From assembly GCF_028554725.1 (NCBI RefSeq), contig NC_071667.1, forward strand, positions 71,408,001 to 71,472,000: DNA of 64,000 nucleotides, given 5' to 3'. Positions within the stretch are counted from its first letter, which is position 1. Every line of letters begins with the position of its first letter. A program made the position numbers and the translations under genes. Source of the stretch: Zeugodacus cucurbitae. Taxonomy: Eukaryota > Arthropoda > Insecta > Diptera > Tephritidae. Shown piece after piece: positions 23,270-33,299 of this stretch. A model generated the notes under the pieces. That model saw only the letters and a program-made list of their open reading frames with translations, was not told the origin of the DNA and searched no databases.

Positions 23270-26200
23270 ATGGCCACAAATATGTATCGGGTTGGAGGTA
23301 AAAATTTTCCATTTTCTCTTCTACGTTTTGTACCATATTCGTGTCTTTCGGCGCTGGCGCTTTTGCCGCTGTCGCCGCCGCATTTGCTGCTGCTGTTGCT
23401 GTCGTTACTGGCCGCAATTGCTGGTGCCGTTGCTGCCGCTATGGTGCACTGCGTGTGCTATGGCCTATGCTGGTATCGCAGCTATCAAAGCTATTGCCAT
23501 TGCTGTCACGTCGCAGCTTATGTTTCGTCTGCGTCGTCCAAAACTGCATTTTGCACTTCTGGCTTGCACTTGTATTCTGTATATAAGATTAAATAAGAAA
23601 TGTGCAAGAAAATGGTATATTAAAAGTTGTGTCAACTGTGATAAAAAGTAAATCTGACGCAGTCCCCATGAATGAGCTTAAAGTAACTGTGGATTATATA
23701 TTTGAATAAGACTGCATTATTCTATATTAGTAAGCAAATAATCTGAAATAGCTTTTTTTAGCTGAAGCATCATTTTGAGGAGAACGAAAGCGGTCTAAAT
23801 GAGTTAAAAGCCTGTTGTTTCAAATAAAACATTAAATTATTTTATTTTTATATTACGTATATTAAGAGTAAATTAATGTAGATCCTCTTGGCATTTGGAT
23901 AGTATACATAAAAGTGATTTGCGCCGCTTGTTCAATTGCTACCGATCTTATCATTTCGTACAGTGCAACATAGATAAATAGAGAAAGTTTATTAGGTATA
24001 CACATACGTTCATACTTGCGTAGATACATACAATTGTAGTAGTATATTTTACATTACTTAGTTATAGAAGAATATTAGCGAAGTTTTCAAATTCAAAAGC
24101 CATTTCAATCGTTGAAGGATGTAACATACACACAACTTCATACAAACATAAGTAGATATATACATGTGTATGTATTTAATACGACAGAAAAAGCAAAAGA
24201 ACAGGTTTCCATTTCTAAACTTATACGAAGTCTTTCTCTACCAACGACTTAAATACACCAAATGAATAATTGGCTAATGTTAACAAACACTTTATTTAAC
24301 ATGCATATGTATGTGTTTGGTAATTACATTTATTCTGAGAGTTTTGAACTTATGTTTAATATAGATACAATGTTTTCCTTAGGATCCGTACTGTTGATCA
24401 CTTTCGCCGATTGCTTAGCTTGCTGGTTAATGCCGTATTTCGATCGATGTCATTATGCCATGTGGCATCTATGCATGTGTATACGATGTTCCTACATTTG
24501 TACATACATACATACAACTATTCATTCGAGTACGTGTAGTTATAAGCACAGCAGGAAGACTAATTTATATTTCCCCACTTGTTTGGTGCCTAGTCTGTAT
24601 CTGCAGCTTTTGAGAGTTGCTATTGATCGTAATACTCTTAAAGCCTATGCTATTGCGTGGACTCTGCATTTATTTAATATAAAAACAGAAAATGCTAATT
24701 AGTTTTAGTGGTGGGCAAAGCTGAAGATCGAATATGTTTATGTTTAGCAGGTGGCTTAATTAGAATATATACAGCGAACGAGCATATTTCTTGCAGACGT
24801 TACATAGTGTGGGCTTAGGGTACGATCGCGGAAGCCGAGAAATTGCGTTTCTGTTTGAAATAAAGTACTACATTATGTTTTTTTTTTTTTAATGTTCTTC
24901 AATGACTTCTTACACATGATTATTTCTTCGCCATTGTCAGCAGCAGCAAATGCGCAACGTTTATTTTTCAAAAGGTTTTTCTATTGTATTTTTTTTTAAT
25001 TTACACAAATGCAGGCTTTTTAAAATAATAACATCGTAAGAGGATCGTTGTATTTAACTTTTTATACATTTATATATATATTTTGTTTTTCAGATTATGT
25101 CTATGTCGAGACAAGTTCCAATAGCCCATTTTTAATACGTCGTATAGAAGAGTTAAATAAAAATCAATCCGGCAATGTGGAAGCGAAAGTTATGTGCTTT
25201 TATAGAAGGCGCGATCTACCGAATCCACTGGTGCAACTGGCCGATAAACATCAGCGTAAGTCTTTTTACTTTACTATTTTGATATATTTTTCATCTGCGT
25301 GCAGCAAACTTATTGTTTAAATAATTTGTATTCAATAGTTACTTATGTTATTATTCGTAACTGTTATTACCATTTCATTCTCATAATAATTTCAAGTTAT
25401 ACGCGACTGCCTAATACGACATATGTACATACACAACGAAATCTGAATCATATTTTTTTAATCGGCACACATATTTTGTGTTAAAAGTGACTAATTTATA
25501 AAAACTCATCAAATATTTGTATAATTGATTAAAACAAATTTTATAAGATAAAAAAATAATGGAAACATGAACGCAATGTTTGCCAGTACGGGCTGGTAAT
25601 GTAGATTACGCACATATGCATATCTATGTATGTATATGTAGGTTCGGTCATTCGTCATTACACAAATATGTGCATTCATATTTTGCAACCAGAAACTAGT
25701 GGTGTTATCTACGATAACCAGCGTATTACCAAGAGCGAATAACCGGCAACAGTTTTAACAACAGCAAAAACAACAAGCGGAACATATATGGCCAGCAACA
25801 GTGTTTTAAATATTCGCCTCTGTATCGATGCCTAATACACAAGACAGTCGGTCGGCCTCAGCTAACCAGCCCAGCCAAACAGTCACTCAGTCAGCCAGTC
25901 AACCAACCGAAACTACAGCGTATAGCAGAGCAACGAGTAGCGTACAAAAACAAGTGCAATAACGACAACGGTTGCAAGTAGTAGCAATAACAGCTGCAGA
26001 GGCTGTGACAGAGACCGAAACTGATGCTAAAGACGAGGGATGAGTGGACTACACCACTTGCATTTATACGTATTAATGTATCTATATACATACATAACTT
26101 CAAAAATATACGTACGTATATTTGCTCAGTCGCTGCTTCGCGTAACTCTGTCTAAACTACCCGCTCCTGGTACCTAAAAACCGTTAGGCACTAAATAGAA

Positions 26201-29200
26201 TAATGTTCGGGAATCGGTAGGGGAAATGGTGGTCTGCGTTTGTTGGCCAAATGATGGGTGCATGTGTATGGATGTCTGTTGGCATGTTGCTGTATGAGTA
26301 CATACAAACATACATGCAAATCTATAATATACCAACATTTGTACGAAATTTTGTATATATGTATCTGTATATACCTCTGGTAAATGCGTGCGTCAATATC
26401 TAGGTGTGTACTATCAGTTGGTCGGTGTTCAAATGTGGGTGGGCGTGTGTGAGTTTACGAAAATCAGGCTAAATGCTGCTGCAGCACCTTTACTCTTTGC
26501 TAAAGTTACAGGCATATGTTGAAACATAGACATGTACATTTGTATATACATACATACATACATATATATTACGTAGGTGTGCGTAACTAAATTCTGGCAA
26601 CAATAACAACAAAGACTACAAAACACCGACTACATTTTGTCCACTCCAACCACCCCCAGCTCATGCGAGTGTGCGCTAACCACGCATCCATACACACCCA
26701 CACCCACTTATACAGCTAGAATTTCGATGCTTCAAAGGCACATAGAATATCGCGGCATCTAATAGTATATCCAACCGATACACCACACGCTGCTGCGACA
26801 TGCCGAAGTTTCGTTAAACTACAATTTCGATACGATTTGGCTTGAGGTCCACTAGACTGCATTTCATAAGCAATGCAAATTAAACATTAATAGGATGAAT
26901 TACAGAAAAGAAAAATTATTAAAAACTGTTAATCGCAAATACATATTTTCGGCCGGAAATTTTGACTTAAAACTAATCAAACTTTACAATAACAGATTTG
27001 CAATGACGTATATACAGTTGTGTGTACACCATTCATGCGACTTCCTAACCTTACGACCGCAATACATGCACACGTGCATATATTTTTCTTTTCAATCGTG
27101 TGCTTGTGCAAAAACGCGTCACACAAGGCCTGCCTGCAGGTCCGCGTGTGGGGGTGGCAAATACCACAGAAGGCGTTTTGGCCGCCAACTCAGTAGTACA
27201 GTGCACAGTGCTTTATACCGGTATCTACGGTGCGTTTGCTTGTGTGTATGCGCTGCCACCCAACTCAACTCGCACCGTTACCCATTCACAGTGTGCTAAC
27301 CGACAATTCCAGACATCTTTGCTGTACGAAATGCCACTCTAACTCAACCCATAATCACTTTTTCTTTCCACCCCATTCAATTTAAAGCCATTGCATCATA
27401 TTGCGCTTCCTCTTTTTTCGGCTATCGTTCGTATACTCGTAGGTTCTGCTGGTGGTAATCCATTTCCGTTCTACATCTTCATTTTTGTTTGTTTGTTTAT
27501 ACGGTTTTTTAAAGTAATATACATTTATACATAATTTAAAGGCTAATATTATAGTATATACATATTTAACGAATCATATATCTTACAGTATATAATATAT
27601 AGTAATTTTTAGTTTAAATAATTTCTAAGTTTCTCCACCCGATTTAATTTTCTGTGTTATAATTTCTGCCTTTGAACTTAAAACTTTATATATGATTGGC
27701 CCCTACTCCTTTGATAGATCCTTCTCCGAGTCTTTTCTCTCTTTGTCTTGTATTCTTAAATGCTATCCGGCAAATGTTATGATTTTATAATTTAAAGCCG
27801 CAAATCTGCTGTTAAAAATTGTAAATTTGTGTAATTTGGTTTAATAATGAAGACAATTTCAACTTTTCTAATTCATCTTCGTATATAAAGGGTTTTTCAA
27901 TAAGAGCGCAAAAAAAAAACGGTTTGGGATATCAATGAAATTATTTATTCCTGTGAAAGTACATTCGATGCCATTATGTACCAGACGCTGAGGCCAATTT
28001 TCGACGGTTTTCAAGCATAAATCGGCCGATACTGCTACAATTTCACGTTCGATATGCGTACGAAGTTCATCAATCGTCGCTGGCTTGTTGGCATAGACCA
28101 TAGACTTGACGTAGCCCCACAAGAAATAGTCTAACAGCGTCAAATCGCACGACCGAAGCGGAATTAACGGGGCCATTTCGTGAGATAACACGTTTACCAA
28201 ACTTCGTCTTCAATAAATCGATTGTTACATTAGATGTGTGGCTTGTGGGGCCGTCCTGTTGGAACCACATATCCTATTCGGACCAAAAATATTCGAATAT
28301 CTTTGATCGGTAGCGATTCACCTTCACAGTGACGTGCCGGTCTTGATCATCACGGAAGAAGTACGGCCCAATGACACCGCCAGCCTATAAACCGCACAGA
28401 ACCGTAATTTTTTCGGGATGCAATGGTGACTCATAGAGTACGTGTGGATTGCTGCCTGACCAATAACGCATATTCTGCTTATTGACGAAGGCATTCAGCC
28501 AGAAATGAACTTCATCGCTAAGTAGGACGTGACCTTTTAGGCAGGGACAGATAACCGCTGTGACGCTCTTACAATTGAGGCCACTGACTCCGAATTTCGG
28601 TAGTAATTTCGACTCGTTGTTGGATACCTTTCCATGATGAAATGCCAAACTTTACTGAAGAGAAATGTCAGAAGAGCGGCCTACTTTTGTAGCGTCCCTT
28701 TTGAAAAACCCTTTATACATAATATATGTATATGTAATGAAAATGAGTTACTTAGTTGAAAATGTTGCTTCCAAATTTCACCTTAACCAAAAATTCGTAC
28801 TTTTGTGTAGGAAAAATTGTAATTAATGAAAAGAAAAAAAAATAAATTTAAAAATTAAATTATAAGAAGTAGTATAAAGCAAGATATTTTCGTAGCAATT
28901 TAAATAATTTTTGTAAATAAAGTAAAAATTAGAGCGGAATTTTACATCAGCTTCAAACTGTAGGGAACTGTAAAAGTACAAAGTTATATCAATACTTCTG
29001 TTGGCAACTAAAATAACAAAATAATTATTATATTTCTAAAATTTTTTCATGTAATTACCTCTTGTAAACTATAATAATAATTTTTTTTTTATAATTTCAC
29101 TATAATTATTATTATTTTTCAATTTTCATTGTATACAAGTAGTTAAAATTAAACTAATTTACACAATAGTACGTATGTATATATAATATATACTCTATTT

Positions 29201-32200
29201 ACCTTGCACATAAAATCTTTTATGAAATTCTCACTAAATCCGAATACTTATCCTCATCGAACATAGTGGCGACCGCTGAAGATTCCCCACTGGCTACGAA
29301 GCTGAAGAAAACATGGCTTAGAACACCAGTAGGCGAAGAGCAAGCCGCACAAGCAGTATTAGATCCTTCGATAGGTACCGATTAAATTCAATCACTCAAC
29401 ATCATAGTAGTGTATCATATAGAATTTTTAACAAAACTATCCAACTACTATTTAAAATGAATTGAAATACATTATGTTTGTATGTATGTACTATATTTTT
29501 TAAGTTTCGTAGTTGAAATTGTGGTTCTTTGTACAATTAGATAAAAATTAGAGTCTCACAAATTGGCATCTTTTCGATATGCTGTTGTAGCTGTGGTATG
29601 TTCTTTTCGGTTAAGTCTTGATTTTTCATATACGTACATAAGTATGTTTGTATGCACTTCTTCTACTGATTGGTTAAACTACAATTATGTTTAAATGAAA
29701 TGTATGAAATTTACTATTATCAACATTTTTTTCTTGTGTATATAGAAAACCCGATATGAATGTATGTTTGTGCGTTGCTAGTTAGCTAAACTGTTGGTGT
29801 GAACACTACGTATTAACCGCTTTTCTCCACTTTAACTTTATCATTATAGCTGCGTTAGATGAGGGGCTCAATAGTCCTATACACCATGGGCCCGGTGGTG
29901 GTGGTGGGGCATCCTCGGAAAAAGGTGAATCACTTACGGCCAAACAACGCTATCAGATCAAACATCGTGAATTGTTCTTGTCACGCCAAGTCGAGGCACT
30001 GCCTGCCACACAGATACGTGGCAAATGTTCGGTTACATTACTGAACGAGACGGAGTCCCTGCAAAGCTATCTCAGTAAAGACGTGAGTCGTAAATTTCGC
30101 ATCGTACGCTAGCTACTATGTACTTTCTTAGACTTCTAGACATTAATTAGTTCATGATTTCCTTTATCAATGTAGTATATTGAAACGTTGAAATGATTTA
30201 AATCTCTTCCCTTTGCATGCTATATGCAAATACAGGATACATTCTTCTACTGCTTGGTTTTCGATCCTAACCAGAAGACGCTACTCGCTGACAAAGGCGA
30301 AATTCGTGTTGGTAGTCGCTATCAGAGCGAAATTCCAGCGAAACTAAAAGATGTTGCGAGTGATGAGCGTAAATTAGAGGATCTCGAAACATTGGTGTGG
30401 ACGCCACAGCATAGCCTAAACGATCGTAAAATCGATCAGTTTTTGGTGGTGTCGCGTTCGATAGGGACATTCGCACGCGCACTAGACTGTAGCAGTTCGG
30501 TGAAGCAGCCGTCATTGCACATGTCGGCCGCAGCAGCCAGTCGTGACATAACACTGGTATGTATATAACAAAAGGATTTTCTACTAGGTTTTCTTGGTAG
30601 ATTTAATATTTCATTTTAATTCCTCTTTTGCTAGTTTCATGCCATGGATACGCTGCATAAGCACAAATACTCTGTTGAAGAGGCAATGTGTTCGTTAGTT
30701 CCTTCCACTGGGCCAGTACTCTGCCGCGACGAAATTGAAGATTGGAGTGCCTCCGAGGCGAATTTATTCGAAGAGGCTTTGGATAAATATGGCAAAGATT
30801 TTAATGACATTCGACAGGATTTTGTAAGTATTTGCATGGCTGATATTCTTTAATATTAACTCGATATATATTGATGTGTTTTCTCTTCATGCGTTTATTT
30901 ACAGCTTCCTTGGAAAACTCTTAAACAGATAATTGAATACTATTACATGTGGAAGACAACCGATCGTTATGTGCAACAGAAACGCGTGAAGGCTGTAGAG
31001 GCGGAGCTGAAGCTAAAGCAAGTGTACGTTCCGCAATATAATCAAGTGAATAAGAGCGGCAGTGGCAGTGTCTCAATAAAAGGAGGTGCCAATATATATA
31101 ACGGTACAACAAATGGTGGTGCGGATCTTTCCAACAATGGCAAACCATGTGAATCTTGCTCAACTGTTAAATCCTCACAGGTATAACGCTTGTTAATACA
31201 TATTTAATGCTGAATCATAAGTAAAATAACTGTAATTTATTATTAGTGGTATCCATGGACTAATAGTGGTCACGGCGCCTGTCGTCTCTGTCAAAACTGT
31301 TGGGACTATTGGAAAAAGTACGGTGGTTTGAGAAATGCCGGTAAACACGAAGTGGATCATGAGCCCAAAAAGAAAGCGGCTCCAGTCGTCGTTGAAGTGA
31401 TTGATACCGAGAAAGTGAGCGATTTGTCCAATCGCCAAATGCACAAGTAAGCGTTCTATTAAAATTAGTTTTTTTATAATATTTAATTTGATCTTTTTCT
31501 TTTAGATGCCCTATGGTTAATTGTGATAAAGAATTCAAATTGAAAACTCATTTAGCGCGTCACTTCGATCAGGCGCACGGCATCGCTCTTATGTCGGGCT
31601 CACCACGCCCCATTATGAAAACTCGCACCGCCTTTTATCTGCACACGAACGCAATGACGCGTCTGGCACGCGTGCTTTGTCGAAATTACATAAAACCCAA
31701 GAAGGCCGCGCGTCAAACATCATTCGCGATTAATACGCAGCTGGTGAAGCAAGAATGTGAGTTTCCCCTTCTAAGCTCTCAAATTTATTATTTTTTATGC
31801 TAATTAACATTTTCTGTTTTTGACCACAGTTACAAATCGAATAAATGACAAAACCGCCGCCGATATAAAGAAAATTTTACTGATGAAGAGGAAAAAGCGC
31901 GAACGCGGCAGCGTTACGAAAATTGCAAATCGTTTGGGCTGCCCTGGCGTTGGACCGCATGAATGGTTAGTGTTGACACCAAAGGATAAAATACCAAAAC
32001 CCGATGTGGTCTCATTTCCCAAACCGCCAAAGGCACCCGATGGCAGTTTATTGTACGATCGCGTGCCCAACAAGGTTTTAGAACTCGACAAAGATCTAAC
32101 CATTATCCCAGCTCCAGCGCCGGCAGTTGCAACTCCAATAGCTGTTGCAGTATTACCTGCGGCAGTACCTGCAATTTCGCCTGCGTCCGTGCCAGTAACA

Positions 32201-33041
32201 AAGGCGGCAACAATCAATGCGGGATCACCAGCACCTAAAGCGGCCGCAGAGCGCTCAAGAGCTCAAGTCAAAGATTTGCCGCCAGTTGCTGGTGCACCGA
32301 ATAGTGGCGGTGGTTCTGCAGCAGCGCGACGTACTGATTGTTGGCGCAAGCGTGGTCGCGATCGGAACGAGGAAGCTGCGGATGGTAATGAGTGTGAGTT
32401 GTGTAACGAAAAATTACACATTCATGACGGTCCACACATACATCTGTGCATGGGATTAATCTATTTTTACATTCTATTATTCTAGGGATGCTCTATCCTG
32501 TATATCCGCCAACTAAGCGTCCGAATAAGGATCCCATGCCTTCGCATCGTCCAAGCAATGAGCAATTTGCAGCTATGATGGCTGCGGCTGGTCATACCTT
32601 AACGAGACATCATGTAATGAATTTATATATATATAACTTGAATTTTGTGTTGATTTTAAAGTTTCTCCTTTTCTTCTGTTTTGTAGCTAAACGGCAAACC
32701 GAAACTAGCACAAATGGGACGCACTGGTAATGGGCGTAAGCAGGTTATAAGTTGGGTAGACGCACCAGATGATTATTATTTTAGAGCCACTGATGGCAGC
32801 AAGTAAGTGTAGCTGGAATTAAACTCATTAATAATCAATAATTGCAATATGTATTATCATGATTTTTCACAGAAAATGGCGCAAAACACTTTCACCTGCC
32901 GATCTTCGACGAGTTGCACGCAAACCTTGGCGAGAACTACCAATCAAAGCACAACAAATTGCCCAGATGGCACATGTTGTAACGACACCAGCTGTGACGG
33001 TGAGCAGACAAATCGAACCGCAAGTTGTAATACTCGACTGA
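23270..33041 (+). CDS. MTA1-like: metastasis-associated protein homologue (MTA1-like, NuRD subunit)
   Basis: MTA proteins are scaffolds of the NuRD histone-deacetylase/remodelling complex; ELM2-SANT binds and activates the deacetylase. Exons: 23270-23297, 25094-25255, 29267-29374, 29850-30082, 30236-30556, 30635-30823, 30905-31180, 31247-31446, 31506-31756, 31830-32384 (or 32393), 32486-32613, 32687-32802, 32873-33041; all phases match and give about 911 residues. Domains in order: BAH (MATNMYRVGDYVYVET), ELM2 (RGKCSVTLLNETESLQSYLS), SANT (WSASEANLFEEALDKYGKDF), GATA-type zinc finger (CESC...CRLCQNCWDYWKKYGG), then a C2H2-like finger CPMVNCDKEF...H...H at about 507-530, and a Lys/Pro/Ala-rich tail. 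Exon 3 may be optional. Two donors 9 bases apart end exon 10. The frame stays open after the UGA stop (see 33042-33299). Introns 1 and 2 total about 5.8 kb. Confidence 0.95.
23298..25093 (+). other. MTA1-like intron 1 with GCT/GCC-rich block
   Basis: The intron begins with a GCT/GCC/TGC triplet-rich block at 23345-23520 that is open in several frames on the + strand and encodes only Ala/Leu/Cys-rich low complexity. I take it as triplet-repeat sequence, not a gene. The remainder is AT-rich with CATA runs. Confidence 0.5.
27868..28635 (-). pseudogene. dead mariner-type transposase (internally deleted, frameshifted)
   Basis: Remnant of an insect ITm (Tc1/mariner superfamily) transposase on the minus strand. 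It starts with MERYPTTSRNYYRNSESVAS at 28635, then jumps to the catalytic core: LLSDEVHFWLNAFVNKQN (first Asp), WFQQDGPTSHTSN (second Asp), and RSCDLTLLDYFLWGYVKS (last Asp). Most of the DNA-binding region and linker is missing, so about 0.5 kb has been lost compared with the roughly 345-residue family. A stop lies between the first and second catalytic blocks and a frameshift separates the second and third near 28170. The last frame runs through the left inverted repeat into host DNA, so the natural stop is also gone. It cannot encode an active enzyme. Confidence 0.85.
27884..28717 (-). mobile_element. non-autonomous mariner/ITm-type DNA transposon copy
   Basis: The 834-bp element has clear terminal inverted repeats: TATAAAGGGTTTTTCAATA on the left and, on the opposite strand, TATAAAGGGTTTTTCAAAAG on the right, followed by a further similar stretch ending in GCGC/GACGC. 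The palindromic TATA makes it ambiguous which TA is the target duplication. It is inserted in an intron of MTA1-like in reverse orientation. The high identity of the ends suggests a moderately recent insertion, but the transposase is broken. Confidence 0.85.
29267..29374 (+). other. 36-codon phase-symmetric exon of MTA1-like (BAH domain)
   Basis: Flanked by an acceptor (CGAACATAG) and a donor (GTACCG), this block is exactly 108 bases and both flanking introns are phase 1, so it can be included or skipped without changing the frame. Included, it adds a segment reading LATAEDSPLATKLKKTWLRT and ending with ...EEQAAQAVLDPSI between ADKHQ and ALDEGLN. The codons are clearly protein-like and an in-frame stop follows directly in the intron. 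Whether it is constitutive or optional cannot be told from DNA. Confidence 0.75.
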
Positions 33042-33299
33042 CCGTCGTCGGTGGCAGCAATAAAAACAAGCACAACAACAACTGGTGTAGCAACAACAAC
33101 CGAAGTAACAACTACTGAAACAGCCACAACCGTAACAACGTCATTAAGCCGCAATGAGAAATTTCTGCAGCAGCAGCAGCAGCATCAGCAGCAACAAATA
33201 CAAAAACAACAGCTACAACTACAACCACAAAGCAAAACTACACCACCACAACGTACCCCACCTCCTTTTCCATACACAATGGATGCGTTGCTGAATTAA
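33042..33299 (+). other. possible stop-codon readthrough extension of MTA1-like
   Basis: Immediately after the UGA at 33039-33041 the same frame stays open for 85 codons to a UAA ending at 33299. The extension is Thr-rich, then Gln-rich, then ends with a non-repetitive PPPFPYTMDALLN. The stop is followed by C (UGA-C), the leakiest known context. CAA/ACA repeats resist stops by chance, so the open frame alone is weak evidence; the non-repetitive end is what makes it attractive. Confidence 0.4.

Larger units (their letters stand above)
25256..29266 (+). other. MTA1-like intron 2 with transposon and promoter-like block
   Basis: This 4-kb interval contains a dead mariner-type element (27884-28717) and, at about 25730-26000, a block of AACAACAGCAAAAACAAC text followed by a repeated CAGTCA/CAGCCAGTCAACC tract, which resembles fly 5' leaders and could be an alternative first exon. 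A further GC-richer block at 27090-27340 has an open + strand frame without recognisable similarity. The rest is AT-rich simple sequence. Confidence 0.4.

Noticed and set aside
23292..23651. Three overlapping + strand frames of 80-120 codons in MTA1-like intron 1
   Set aside because: All derive from one GCT/GCC-rich stretch, give Ala/Leu/Cys runs and lie just behind a confirmed donor.
27100..27342. 80-codon + strand frame with fairly protein-like composition in MTA1-like intron 2
   Set aside because: No splice context that joins neighbouring exons and no similarity. I leave it as intronic, while noting it is GC-richer than its surroundings.
33000..33060. Mini-intron (GTGAGC to CAG) that would remove the MTA1-like stop
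   Set aside because: The junction would be out of frame and quickly reach a stop; no pyrimidine tract precedes the CAG. Readthrough remains the simpler option.
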